NCBI GenBank assembly: GCA_964624645.1
Contig: CAZVAD010000053.1
Location: forward strand, 1 to 17,406
Reading direction: 5' to 3'
Length of the DNA stretch: 17,406 bases
Source of the DNA: Mariniphaga sp964624645
Lineage (GTDB): Bacteria; Bacteroidota; Bacteroidia; Bacteroidales; Prolixibacteraceae
The notes beneath the pieces are model-generated. The model was not told where the DNA came from, did not search any database, and was given only the letters and a program-made list of their open reading frames with translations. Position numbers and translations under genes: made by a program. Positions 1-8,399 of the stretch are shown in pieces; position 1 is the stretch's first letter, and each line of letters starts with the position of its first letter.

Positions 1-40
1 TAACTGGTTTTATTAGAAGATATTTCTCAATCCCCGCATT

Positions 41-1504
41 CTATTTTTCAGGGATATTCTCCAGGGTTGCCACCAGGAAATCCCAGAATTTCTCTACGGA
101 TCCGATATTCACTTTTTCGTCGGGGGAGTGCGGGAAACGGATGGTCGGACCAAAGGAAATCATATCCATTCCGGGGTATTTTCCGCCGATTATGCCACAT
201 TCCAAACCGGCATGGATGGCTTTTATTTCCGGGATTTTTCCGAAAGTTTTGTCATACACTTTCTGCATCGTTTTCAGGATGAGAGAATCCATGTCGGGCT
301 TCCAGCCGGGATATTCCCCCGCAAATGAAACATCTGCCCCCGCCAGCTCAAACACGGCCTTTATCCGCTCTCCAAGCTCATCTTTTGCCGAATCCACCGA
401 GCTCCGCATCAGGCAGGCTGCGGCAATGGTCTGTCCTGTGGCGTCCGATTTCAGAATGGCCAGATTGGATGATGTTTCGACAAGCCCTTCCATGCTGTCG
501 CTCATCCGGATTACGCCGTTGGGACAGGCAATGACTGCTTTTGTCAGGTTTTTTTGTGTTTTTTCATCTATGCTGACTGCCGGCAGACCGGTCTCTTCTG
601 CAACAACTTTCATATCGGGCTCGGTAGCAGACAATTCCTTTTTAATAACCTGCGTGATTTCATCAATCCACGGCACAAAAGCAGATGCCTTTGTTGCTTT
701 CACTGCTACAACTCCGAAGGTTTCACGCGGAATGGCATTGCGCAGACTGCCGCCGTCAACGGAAACCAGCCGCGCGCCAAATTTATCCTGTGCCTGGTGC
801 AGGATACGAAAGAAAATCTTAATGGCATTTCCGCGCTGCAGGCGGATATCAATTCCTGAATGGCCGCCTTTCAAGCCGGTAACATTCAGTTTGAATCCGG
901 TGTAACCGGCCGGAAGCTCCGCTTCGCTGTAGCGGAAAAGAATGTTCACATCTTTGCCGCCGGCACATCCCACATACAATTCCCCTTCATCTTCAGAGTC
1001 GGTGTTGATTAAAATTTCGCCCTGCAGAACTCCCGGCTGCAGGCCGTTTGCGCCGTCCATCCCGGTTTCTTCAGTTGCCGTGAGCAGTACTTCCAGCGGA
1101 CCGTGTTTCAGATTTTTTGCCGCCAGCACCGCCAGCGCCGAGGAAACGCCAATTCCGTTGTCGGCGCCAAGGGTTGTTCCGTTGGCCCTGACCCAGCCGC
1201 CGTCAAGCACCCCTTCGATGGGATCGCCGGTGAAATCATGCTCTTTGTCGCTGTTTTTCTGCGGAACCATATCGAGGTGTCCCTGAAGAACAACGCCTTT
1301 CCGGTTCTCCATTCCGGGAGTTGCCGGCTTGCGGATGATTACGTTTCCGGCATCGTCTTTCAGGGTTTCAAGTCCGAGTTTTTTTCCGAAGTTTTCAGCC
1401 CACTTCTGAATTTTTTCTTCGTGTCCGGAAGGACGGGGGATGGAGAGCATCTGGTCAAAAATCTGCCACACTTCCACCGGTTTTATCTCATTTATCTTTT
1501 TCAT
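41..1504 (-). CDS. pepD: Aminoacyl-histidine dipeptidase (cytosolic nonspecific dipeptidase, M20C)
   Basis: Cytoplasmic di-zinc dipeptidase that splits Xaa-His and many other dipeptides. From the chosen start it is 487 residues, close to the 485 of E. coli PepD. Expected metal and catalytic residues are visible: H76 and D78 in GHLDMVPQ, D115 in LGADNGIGV, the E145-E146 pair in TATEETGMDGA, D169 in INTDSEDEGELYVG, and a late histidine in IHAGLECG. The ATG at 1504 begins MKKINEIKPVEVW, which matches how the family starts; an in-frame ATG at 1570 would add 22 residues (MGVGYLKYC...) unlike the family. The gene follows the MFS transporter gene on the same strand with 69 bases between coding regions and no terminator hairpin that I can see, so the two are probably cotranscribed. 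The family call is secure; the exact in vivo substrates are not visible. Confidence 0.95.
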   Translation of the reverse strand: MKKINEIKPVEVWQIFDQMLSIPRPSGHEEKIQKWAENFGKKLGLETLKDDAGNVIIRKPATPGMENRKGVVLQGHLDMVPQKNSDKEHDFTGDPIEGVLDGGWVRANGTTLGADNGIGVSSALAVLAAKNLKHGPLEVLLTATEETGMDGANGLQPGVLQGEILINTDSEDEGELYVGCAGGKDVNILFRYSEAELPAGYTGFKLNVTGLKGGHSGIDIRLQRGNAIKIFFRILHQAQDKFGARLVSVDGGSLRNAIPRETFGVVAVKATKASAFVPWIDEITQVIKKELSATEPDMKVVAEETGLPAVSIDEKTQKNLTKAVIACPNGVIRMSDSMEGLVETSSNLAILKSDATGQTIAAACLMRSSVDSAKDELGERIKAVFELAGADVSFAGEYPGWKPDMDSLILKTMQKVYDKTFGKIPEIKAIHAGLECGIIGGKYPGMDMISFGPTIRFPHSPDEKVNIGSVEKFWDFLVATLENIPEK

Positions 1505-1573
1505 CTTTTGAATAAACTTTGAATTTACAGAATATTTCAGCGTACAATATTTTAAGTAACCAACTCCCATGTT

Positions 1574-3232
1574 TTATTCCGGTTTCTGGTCTGACGGCAA
1601 CTCCAGGCCGTAGCCCTGCTCCCTGTCGGCTTGTTTCAGCTTGTAGGCAAGGAAGATTGAGATGATTCCGCAGGCAACCAACATAAGAATCGGCCAGGTG
1701 TAATTGTAATAAGGCAGTGAGCCATCCAATTGCAACAGCTTGATTTTGTCCGACACTTCACCACCGGATAAGCCCTGTGTCAGAAGCGTTTCGCGCATGT
1801 CTGAAAGCGCTTTGACCACATGGGGGTTCACTTTATAGAGCAACGCCCCGATTCCCCAGAAAAATGCGCCAAGCCCCCAGTTCTGCACAGTGAACATGGT
1901 GGCATAAGCTGTTCCCAGACGGTTTTCAGCAACAATTTTGGCAACCGAAGGCCACATGGCGGCAGGAACTAAGGAAAATGCAATGCCAAGGCTAAGCAGC
2001 CCGAAATAAGCCAATGTAGCAGATTGAAAAACAGAGAGCGACAAATGTGCGAAAATGAGCAGCAGCGATCCTAAAATCATCAGCGAGGCCGCTTTCCCTT
2101 TCCGGTCAACATAACTCCCGAAAACCGGCGTAAAAATAATGGTTCCGAGCGGGATAAGCGAGGCCGTTTTGGGCCCGTTGACCAGCCAGATGCCCAGCGT
2201 GTCGCGCACAAGAAAAACCGCAATGGCAAAAATTCCCAAAATGATGGTTACAGACAATCTCTTGGCGCTTTTCTTTTTCAGATTGTTTGGCACCAGCGTT
2301 ACCAGAAGTGCAAAAATGAAGATTACGATGAAAACCAGCGCACTTCCGAGCGCTTCGCTTCCAAAAGCCACGACAGTTGCCGACTCAGGCAGAACATAGC
2401 TGAAACCAAACTTATTGACCAACAGGTCAGGCGCATACTGGATAAACGGAAACACTGCCGAATAAAATGCAACACACAGCAAAGTAATGTATATGAAAGA
2501 TTTGTTTGTAACCAGTTTTACCAGATCGGAAAATTTGAAATCTTCATCTGCTGCATCGTCTGTATTCCGGTCATTTTCAGCTACTCTGGCTGCTTTGATC
2601 TGGTTGTCGAGCTTGATGTCGAAAAACAGATAAATCACAAAGAAAATCAGAGACAACCCGATGAGCGAACCTGCGAAAACAACCGCCGGAGAAACGGTAA
2701 CGCCTGCAATATCCAGAGAAATAGCAATGGCTAGCGCGGAGCCTAAGCGGCCAAAACCCATGTTGATGGCCATCGCAAGCGCCATTTCATATCCTTTGAA
2801 CCACTTAACAATGGCACGGGTTGCCACGACACAAACCACTTCCAGTCCTGAACCAAACAAAATGCGCCCGATAATCAGTCCGGTGAGTATCGAAGATTTA
2901 TCCGCGCCGAAATATCCCATGGATGCCAACGCGGTAATGAGGCCGCCAACGGCAGCTAGTCCGCCAAATGCCAGCCCGGCAAGGCGAATTCCCCATTTGT
3001 CTAAAATGATGCCGCCAATGATGATCATGCCGAACATGTTGGCAATGGTGGTCAGTCCGATGATTCTTCCAAATTCTTCGCTGTTGATTCCCAGGTCGGT
3101 TTCCATCAGTTCGCGCAGCGGCGAAAAGAAATCCTGAAAATAGTAGGTTGAAAACATGAGGCTGCTCACCAGCACAAGCGCCAGCCAGCGAATGGGTGCC
3201 GATTCATTCAACATTTTTCTTGCTGTATTCAT
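1574..3232 (-). CDS. MFS transporter, MFSD1-like (candidate dipeptide transporter)
   Basis: A 552-residue inner-membrane protein with about twelve hydrophobic segments. The loop after TM2 carries the MFS motif A in the form GGIILDKWGIRLAG (residues 73-86). Residues 122-166 (GRILFGSGLEVVCVV, then KWFKGYEM, then GRLGSA) follow a pattern I recall from animal MFSD1: GRxxFGxGxE, a WFKGxE step, and an R-x-GS ending. A hydrophilic, charge-rich loop (around residues 210-235, with NDRNTDDAADEDF) separates the two halves. MFSD1 has been described as a lysosomal dipeptide uniporter, and this gene sits directly upstream of pepD, so a dipeptide import role is a reasonable inference. The sequence alone does not fix the substrate, and other organic anion or nitrate-type MFS roles remain possible. 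The start at 3232 begins MNTARKMLNESAPIRW, a normal length before TM1. Confidence 0.8.
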   Translation of the reverse strand: MNTARKMLNESAPIRWLALVLVSSLMFSTYYFQDFFSPLRELMETDLGINSEEFGRIIGLTTIANMFGMIIIGGIILDKWGIRLAGLAFGGLAAVGGLITALASMGYFGADKSSILTGLIIGRILFGSGLEVVCVVATRAIVKWFKGYEMALAMAINMGFGRLGSALAIAISLDIAGVTVSPAVVFAGSLIGLSLIFFVIYLFFDIKLDNQIKAARVAENDRNTDDAADEDFKFSDLVKLVTNKSFIYITLLCVAFYSAVFPFIQYAPDLLVNKFGFSYVLPESATVVAFGSEALGSALVFIVIFIFALLVTLVPNNLKKKSAKRLSVTIILGIFAIAVFLVRDTLGIWLVNGPKTASLIPLGTIIFTPVFGSYVDRKGKAASLMILGSLLLIFAHLSLSVFQSATLAYFGLLSLGIAFSLVPAAMWPSVAKIVAENRLGTAYATMFTVQNWGLGAFFWGIGALLYKVNPHVVKALSDMRETLLTQGLSGGEVSDKIKLLQLDGSLPYYNYTWPILMLVACGIISIFLAYKLKQADREQGYGLELPSDQKPE

Positions 3233-3280
3233 TATATTTTTCGTTTGTTTTTGATTTTATGAAAGTGAAAAAAGAGATAG

Positions 3281-3313
3281 AAAAAGGGCAGCCGCTTTTC
3301 CGGCGCCCTTTTC
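3281..3313 (-). terminator. Rho-independent terminator after the DUF4831 gene
   Basis: Read on the minus strand, GGGCGCCG and CGGCTGCCC pair around a GAAAAG loop with one bulged T, followed by CCCTTTTTCT. The stem begins about 9 bases after the stop codon at 3322. On the plus strand the stem is also followed by TTTTC, so it may act in both directions. It separates the DUF4831 gene from the downstream MFS-pepD pair. Confidence 0.75.
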
Positions 3314-3321
3314 TGTCGGCT

Positions 3322-4425
3322 TTATTTTTTCCGTATGGATTTCACCGCACCCGTTTCGTGGTGAATTTCAATGGTATATTCGCCCGTGAGCAATTCTTCG
3401 GGAAGCGGAGCCACCTGCCCGAATTGTGCAATGACGGTGCGCGCTGTGGCAATGGTTTTCAACTCATAAACCAGACTGATATTTGCCGTAACAGGCAAGC
3501 GGTAAAACAGACCGCTTTCACCGGCATCTGAGCTTTGCGAACGTGCAAATTCCGTGTATTTGGATACCAGCCCCTTTTCAGTTTCCACGCGGAGAGTCAC
3601 CGGTTTTCCAGAAAGGTCAGATGCAGGCAGCACGCCGGCATCATCGGAAAAACGGAATACCACCTCTCCCCTGTCGGATGCAGAAACGGGAACAAAATCA
3701 AAACTAAAAACCTCGCTTTGATAGGTTGTCCGGCCACTGAAAAGGCTCAGGTAATCCGCTTCAATTTTTTCAAGCTCGTTGAGGCTTACGGTGTAAGCAT
3801 TTCCATCGGGATGAAATTCATCCATCAGTCCGGCCACCATATGGAATTTTGCCTGACGGCACTCAAGAACACGTTCAGCAGCTTCGGCAGCTTTCCGCTC
3901 CATGCTCACGCGGTATGGCCTGAAATTATTGGACGAATCGCCGGGAGCAAAAACAGGACTATCATTGATGTTGGCAAACGAAAATGGATCGTATTTCAAA
4001 CTGCCGCCGGCAAATGAATTGGTTCGCAGCAACGGAATACCTTCCGGCGATTGCCCGGCGTTGATTCCTGCCAACAGTCCGTCGGCGGTCAGATTTACAA
4101 ATGACGCCGCATTTCCCATGGTTTTATGCACCTGCTCGGGGTCAGGCTCGGCAAACGATTCCATTTCCACATTATCGATAGACCAGTTCACCGAAGCGCG
4201 GTTCCGCACATTCGTAATGCCTAACAACTGTTCAGCATAAGCGGCATAGGGACCGGGAGTAAAAGACTCTTTGGTTGCGCTCACCGTGATTCTGAATCCC
4301 GTGCGGGGGAGCGCATAAGTTATTCCTTCCTGAGACAGATGAACTGCAGTTTCGTCGGTTCTTCTTTTTTGTCCCAATGCAGGCATCGCCAGCAAAACGG
4401 ACAGTATAAAAATCAATATTCTCAT
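3322..4425 (-). CDS. DUF4831 family secreted protein
   Basis: A 367-residue protein with a clear signal peptide: MRIL, a hydrophobic core to about residue 16, and a likely cut after ALG at residue 18, placing it in the periplasm or outside. The segment YALPRTGFRITVSATKESF followed by PGPYAAYAEQLLGI is what I recognise from the Bacteroidota-restricted DUF4831 family, in which a beta-rich domain with the PGPF/Y-x-x-YAE pattern recurs. No catalytic motif is evident and the family has no established function. It is flanked by its own probable promoter and by a hairpin terminator, so it looks monocistronic. The family call rests on memory of the motif; an HMM search would settle it. Confidence 0.75.
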   Translation of the reverse strand: MRILIFILSVLLAMPALGQKRRTDETAVHLSQEGITYALPRTGFRITVSATKESFTPGPYAAYAEQLLGITNVRNRASVNWSIDNVEMESFAEPDPEQVHKTMGNAASFVNLTADGLLAGINAGQSPEGIPLLRTNSFAGGSLKYDPFSFANINDSPVFAPGDSSNNFRPYRVSMERKAAEAAERVLECRQAKFHMVAGLMDEFHPDGNAYTVSLNELEKIEADYLSLFSGRTTYQSEVFSFDFVPVSASDRGEVVFRFSDDAGVLPASDLSGKPVTLRVETEKGLVSKYTEFARSQSSDAGESGLFYRLPVTANISLVYELKTIATARTVIAQFGQVAPLPEELLTGEYTIEIHHETGAVKSIRKK

Positions 4426-4450
4426 TTTAAATTTATTTTTATTTAAGGGC

Positions 4451-4480
4451 TAAAAATAGAACTTTTATTGCGCATGGCAA
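4451..4480 (-). promoter_or_regulatory. Probable Bacteroidota-type promoter of the DUF4831 gene
   Basis: On the minus strand, TTG (4480-4478) is followed after exactly 19 bases by TATTTTTA (4458-4451), seven of eight positions of the phylum's TAnnTTTG -7 element. The ATG lies about 25 bases further on, giving a short AT-rich leader. Confidence 0.5.
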
Positions 4481-4518
4481 GGCAAAATCTTTTTTCAATG
4501 ACTGGGCGGGAAGTGAAA

Positions 4519-6027
4519 TCACTTCAGCAAAAGGAAAGCTTTCTCTAAAAAATCAATTATGTCTCCGGCAATCATTGCGTTTTCCGACTTTTCTTTGACA
4601 GCAAGATCACCGGCGAGGCCGTGCAGAAAAACGGCTGCAATGGCAGCATGTTCAGGAGGTATCCGCTGGGCCAGCAAACCGAGAATTATTCCGGTGAGCA
4701 CGTCGCCGCTGCCTGCGGTTGCCATTCCCGGATTTCCGGTGGAGTTGAAAAAAAGCTTTCCGTCGGGCAGGGCAATGGTCGTGTATGCTCCTTTCAGGAT
4801 GATGATTCCTTTCAGCTCCTGAGCCAGTTGCATTTGCTTTTGAAGGCGCTGCCAGGAGTTGCCGGGCTGCCCGGCAAGCCGCTCAAATTCACCGGGATGA
4901 GGTGTCAAAATGATGTTTTCAGGTAATCTTTTCAGCCACTCTTTGTTTTCGGAAAGAATATTCAGCGCATCGGCATCCAGCACCAAAGGCACTTTGACTT
5001 GGGCAAGAAGCTCAAAAAGTGCGGATTGAGTCTCCTTTTCCATTCCCAATCCGGGACCGGCGCCAACTGCGGAATAAGGCGACAAGTCCGGCAACTGGCT
5101 GAAACAAAATTCGTGAGTATCTACGCTGGCCATTGCTTCGGGAACGACAGTCTGGATTACCGGATAGCCGGACCTCGGAACATGCACCGTGAGCAATCCT
5201 GCTCCCGCCCGCAAAGCGCCTTTGGCGCCCAAAACCGCTGCGCCTGTTTTTCCGTAGCTTCCCGCAACCAGCAACGCATGGCCGAAAGTTCCCTTGTGGG
5301 CAAACTTTGAGCGGGGCGGAATCATCTTCCGCACCTCTTCTTTTTCAATAAAAGCAAACGGAGAGGGTGTTTGCGCAATTCCGTCAGGGTGTAGCCCGAT
5401 GGGCAAAACCTCCCACTTGCCGGTGAATATTTCATTTTCTGCAAAAAAGAAGCTGATTTTCGGAAACTGAAAAGTCAGCGTATAATCCGCCCGGATAATA
5501 TTTTCAGGACTATTCCCGGTGTTGTCCTCACCCATCAGGCCGCTGGGAATATCAATGGCAACCGTGGTATTGGGAAGCGCATTGATTTTTCTGACCATTT
5601 CCGCCGGAAATCCTTCCAATGGGCGGGTTAATCCTGAGCCAAACAACCCGTCGATGAGAATATCGGTTCCGGCTGTTTCCGGGAAATTATCCAAAGTCCG
5701 GATTTCAGCCAGCTTCACTTTTCCCTGCTCTTGCAACCGAGTCCAGTTTATTGCAGATGAACCTTTCCGTTCCCTTCCGAAACCGGAAAAACAGACTTCA
5801 CACACATAGCCTGAATCTGCCAGCTGCCTTGCAACGGCAAGCGCGTCGCCCCCGTTGTTTCCCGGACCGGCAAAAAACACCATTTTATTTTCAGTAGAGA
5901 AATGGCAAATCATCCAGTCAGTAATCTGCCGGGCAGCCCGTTCCATCAGATCAATATCGTCAACAGGCTCATTTTTTATGGTGAATGCATCAATTCCGGC
6001 TATCTGCTTTGTAGAAAAGAGTTTCAT
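4519..6027 (-). CDS. nnr: Bifunctional NAD(P)H-hydrate repair enzyme (epimerase + ADP-dependent dehydratase)
   Basis: Repairs damaged NADH/NADPH hydrates in the cytoplasm: the N-terminal half epimerises R- to S-NAD(P)HX and the C-terminal half dehydrates S-NAD(P)HX using ADP. The 502-residue length fits the fused YjeF/Nnr form. The YjeF_N domain (about 1-215) shows FFAGPGNNGGDALAVARQL (52-70), the DGLFGSGL segment (126-133) and AIDIPSGL (157-164). The dehydratase domain (about 230-502) shows GTFGHALLVAGSYGKTGAA (246-264), GAGPGLG (322-328), LDADALN (350-356), TPHPGEF (375-381) and GNPGMATAGSGDVLTGII (431-448) with the catalytic aspartate D442. Everything needed for both activities seems present. 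It is transcribed away from the peptide transporter gene across a 437-base intergenic region. Confidence 0.96.
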   Translation of the reverse strand: MKLFSTKQIAGIDAFTIKNEPVDDIDLMERAARQITDWMICHFSTENKMVFFAGPGNNGGDALAVARQLADSGYVCEVCFSGFGRERKGSSAINWTRLQEQGKVKLAEIRTLDNFPETAGTDILIDGLFGSGLTRPLEGFPAEMVRKINALPNTTVAIDIPSGLMGEDNTGNSPENIIRADYTLTFQFPKISFFFAENEIFTGKWEVLPIGLHPDGIAQTPSPFAFIEKEEVRKMIPPRSKFAHKGTFGHALLVAGSYGKTGAAVLGAKGALRAGAGLLTVHVPRSGYPVIQTVVPEAMASVDTHEFCFSQLPDLSPYSAVGAGPGLGMEKETQSALFELLAQVKVPLVLDADALNILSENKEWLKRLPENIILTPHPGEFERLAGQPGNSWQRLQKQMQLAQELKGIIILKGAYTTIALPDGKLFFNSTGNPGMATAGSGDVLTGIILGLLAQRIPPEHAAIAAVFLHGLAGDLAVKEKSENAMIAGDIIDFLEKAFLLLK

Positions 6028-6219
6028 TTTTATTGAAGTTTATCCGTTTTTGCTTGAATTGCTAAAATTACTATTCAATCGCAAACCATTGCATTAAAAA
6101 CCGGGAAAACTTTTACGAACATCTGTATGTACCTCCCTTTTTCTCAATGTATCATTGACTTTCAATAATTTAGTCAGGTTTCTCCTTTCAGCACCGATGA
6201 CCCTGGTTCTTAGGATTTT

Positions 6220-6260
6220 GGATGCAATGCGGGGCGGCACAGCTGCCCCGCATTGCATCC
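6220..6260. repeat. Long perfect hairpin, 19-bp stem with ACA loop
   Basis: Bases 6220-6238 pair with 6242-6260: sixteen perfect pairs (GGATGCAATGCGGGGC with its exact complement), then one G-T, one G-C and one C-G pair, closing on a three-base ACA loop. No gene ends here, so a terminator role is not obvious; there is TTTT on the left and TTAACTCTTCC on the right. Confidence 0.85.
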
Positions 6261-6264
6261 TTAA

Positions 6265-6320
6265 CTCTTCCGAAAGCTTGTCGGAGAGGAATAAAAGTCA
6301 TTTCGACTGAAAAGAGAAAT
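6265..6320. repeat. Short inverted repeats resembling a dispersed Bacteroidota intergenic repeat
   Basis: CTCTTCCGA (6265-6273) pairs with TCGGAGAG (6281-6288) around an AAGCTTG loop with one bulge; AGTC (6296-6299) pairs with GACT (6305-6308). The run GTCATTTCGACTGAAAAG followed by AGAAATCT resembles a short palindromic element that I recall recurring between genes in Bacteroidota genomes. The pairing is seen directly; the membership in a dispersed family is from memory. Confidence 0.5.
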
Positions 6321-6369
6321 CTTTATATCTTGCTGTTTTTAAAACGCATTCGTTCAATTCAAAAAAGGA

Positions 6370-6394
6370 TTGTCGGAAAAACTTTTTATTTTTG
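6370..6394 (+). promoter_or_regulatory. Possible promoter of the peptide transporter gene
   Basis: TATTTTTG (6387-6394) matches the Bacteroidota -7 element TAnnTTTG at every fixed position. The nearest upstream TTG (6370-6372) is only 14 bases away, shorter than the usual 17-23, so the -33 element is doubtful. The leader to the ATG would be roughly 65 bases. Confidence 0.4.
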
Positions 6395-6464
6395 CGGCTT
6401 AATATAGAATATTAATTCTCTGTTTTATAACAACTTATTTTAACAATCATTTTAACTCTTTTTT

Positions 6465-8267
6465 ATGTTCAAAAATCATCCAAAAGGTCTTATCGTCGCC
6501 TTTTTCTCCAATATGGGGGAGCGGTTTGGCTTTTATACCATGATGGCCATACTCGTACTTTTTCTTCAGGCTAAATATGGGATCACCGAATCGCAGGCCG
6601 GAGTTTATTACAGTTGGTTTTATTTCGGGATTTATGCGCTGGCGCTCATTGGCGGTATAATCGCCGATGCAACCCGCAAATACAAGTTTGTCATTCTCCT
6701 CGGAATCCTTATCATGTTTGCCGGCTACATTGTGATAGCCATTCCGGGCAATCCGCTGGCACTGACACTTATTGCACTGTTTACCATTGCATTAGGCAAC
6801 GGGCTTTTCAAAGGCAATTTGCAGGCGGTAGTCGGACAGATGTATGACGACCCAAAATATTCAAAAGTGCGCGATACCGCTTTTATGATATTTTATATGG
6901 GTATCAATATCGGCGCTTTTTTTGCCCCGTTTGTTGCCAACGGAGTCCGCAACTGGTTCCTGAAAACGCAGGGATTTCTGCACGATGGCAGTTTGCCTGC
7001 CATGTGCCACGCATACAGCAACGGAACGCTGGATGATGTTGCAAAGTTCCAGGAACTGGCCAACCATGTGTCAGGCAAAATGGTAGCCGACCTTGGTGTG
7101 TTTGCCAACGAATACATCAATGTGTTCTCCAAAGGGTATAACTATGCGTTTGGAATTGCAGCCGGGGCAATGATTGTGTCGCTGCTGGTTTACGTTATTT
7201 TCAACAGATTGCTGCCAACAGTCGGCAAAGTGAAGAAAGAAGAAAAAAAGGATGGCGCCAGAACCAATACCGCCGGCTTTTTGCTTGCTGCCGGTTTAAT
7301 GATAACCACTTCATTCATTTTCTATTTTTTAATGAACGATTTTGCTCTTGGCGCAGCCGTCGGGCTGTTTGTCGGCTTTGTGGCAATGATGATCCAGATT
7401 TCAACAAAAGAGGAAAAACCCCGTGTTTCAGCGCTTATTCTCGTATTTATTGTTGTCATCTTCTTCTGGATGTCATTCCATCAGAACGGATTGACGCTCA
7501 CATTCTTTGCCCGCGATTATACGGTGAAAGAAGTTGCGCCGTTCACCAACATATTTTTCAACCTGAGATCAATTCTGTCATTTATCGGAGCGTTAGCCGG
7601 TATCGTTTTGCTTTTCAATAAGAAGGCGCTCTATAAACTGATTGGCGGAGCATTGGTATTGGTTGGCGGAGCATATACCTGGTATATGGTTTCCGGATTT
7701 GAAAGCTCAAATCCGATTGCTCCCGAAGTTTTTCAATCCTTTAACCCGTTGTTTATCGTATCGCTGACTTTCCCGGTAATGGCAATTTTCACCTGGCTGC
7801 GAAAAAAGAACATGGAACCTTCCACGCCCCGGAAAATTGGAATCGGAATGATTATCGCTGCTTTTGGCTTTGTCATCATTCTTGTTGGTTCAATTGGCCT
7901 CATATCGCCTCACGAACTGCAATACGTTGAAAACGGAATGACCAAATACAATCCGGTTCCGGATTCTTCAAGGATAGTGCCTTACTGGCTGATAAGCAGT
8001 TATCTTGTACTCACGATAGCCGAGCTGTTTTTAAGCCCGATGGGGCTTTCATTTGTCTCGAAAGTGGCGCCCCCGCGCTTCCAGGGATTGATGCAGGGGG
8101 GCTGGCTGCTTGCCACCGCTGTCGGGAATAAGTTTTTGTTCATCGGAAGCGATTTCTGGGGGAAGCTCGATTTGTGGCAACTCTGGTTAATTTTTGTAGT
8201 TTGCTGCCTGCTTTCAGCGGTATTCATCTTCTCCATTATGAAAAGATTGGAAAGACTGACAAAATAA
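6465..8267 (+). CDS. POT/PTR2-family (proton-dependent oligopeptide) MFS transporter
   Basis: A 600-residue inner-membrane protein with about fourteen hydrophobic segments, the usual size for bacterial POT carriers, which bring di- and tripeptides into the cell with protons. The N-terminus (FFSNMGERFGFYTMMAIL, residues 13-30) aligns with the POT ExxERFxYY signature, and IFYMGINIGAFFAPF matches the second PTR2 signature (FYxxINxG). The first glutamate of ExxER is asparagine here (N16, with E19 and R20 kept), which is unusual because that motif is tied to proton coupling. There is an extra soluble stretch between TM5 and TM6 (after NGVRNWF, with DGSLPAMCHAY). A strong terminator follows, so the gene is probably transcribed alone. 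The family is clear; peptide as the substrate is an inference that the altered motif weakens somewhat. Confidence 0.88.
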   Translation: MFKNHPKGLIVAFFSNMGERFGFYTMMAILVLFLQAKYGITESQAGVYYSWFYFGIYALALIGGIIADATRKYKFVILLGILIMFAGYIVIAIPGNPLALTLIALFTIALGNGLFKGNLQAVVGQMYDDPKYSKVRDTAFMIFYMGINIGAFFAPFVANGVRNWFLKTQGFLHDGSLPAMCHAYSNGTLDDVAKFQELANHVSGKMVADLGVFANEYINVFSKGYNYAFGIAAGAMIVSLLVYVIFNRLLPTVGKVKKEEKKDGARTNTAGFLLAAGLMITTSFIFYFLMNDFALGAAVGLFVGFVAMMIQISTKEEKPRVSALILVFIVVIFFWMSFHQNGLTLTFFARDYTVKEVAPFTNIFFNLRSILSFIGALAGIVLLFNKKALYKLIGGALVLVGGAYTWYMVSGFESSNPIAPEVFQSFNPLFIVSLTFPVMAIFTWLRKKNMEPSTPRKIGIGMIIAAFGFVIILVGSIGLISPHELQYVENGMTKYNPVPDSSRIVPYWLISSYLVLTIAELFLSPMGLSFVSKVAPPRFQGLMQGGWLLATAVGNKFLFIGSDFWGKLDLWQLWLIFVVCCLLSAVFIFSIMKRLERLTK

Positions 8268-8284
8268 TTTGGAGTATAAAGAAG

Positions 8285-8312
8285 AACGGGGCTGAATCAG
8301 TCCCGTTTTTTT
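8285..8312 (+). terminator. Rho-independent terminator after the peptide transporter gene
   Basis: AACGGG-G-CTG pairs with CAG-T-CCCGTT (one G-T pair) around an AAT loop, followed directly by a run of seven or more T. It begins 18 bases after the stop codon and precedes the acyltransferase gene. Confidence 0.9.
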
Positions 8313-8399
8313 ATGGCCTTTCAAAATGAAGATAACAGGGCGAAAATTCATTCCGATTTGTTTTAAAAAATGTAGTTTTACCTCTATTTTTAACATGAT

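Larger units (their letters stand above)
6028..6464. other. Divergent intergenic region with stacked inverted repeats
   Basis: This 437-base region separates the divergent nnr and peptide transporter genes. I see no convincing gene. A plus-strand frame at 6222-6407 is open, but it starts inside a perfect palindrome and has no protein-like pattern. The region holds a small palindrome, TCAATG-TAT-CATTGA (6144-6158), a long hairpin (6220-6260), two further short hairpins (6265-6308) and a -7-like box before the transporter gene. Confidence 0.7.

Noticed and set aside
141..905. Long plus-strand open frame of 254 codons
   Set aside because: It lies opposite pepD, whose motifs are unmistakable, and its translation has no protein-family pattern.
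6222..6407. 61-codon plus-strand frame before the peptide transporter gene
   Set aside because: It begins inside the 19-bp-stem hairpin and runs through the repeats; the translation looks random.
8351..8392. Possible promoter for the acyltransferase gene (TAGTTTTA or TATTTTTA boxes)
   Set aside because: Both boxes differ from TAnnTTTG at the last base and neither has a TTG at a good distance, so the site cannot be chosen.
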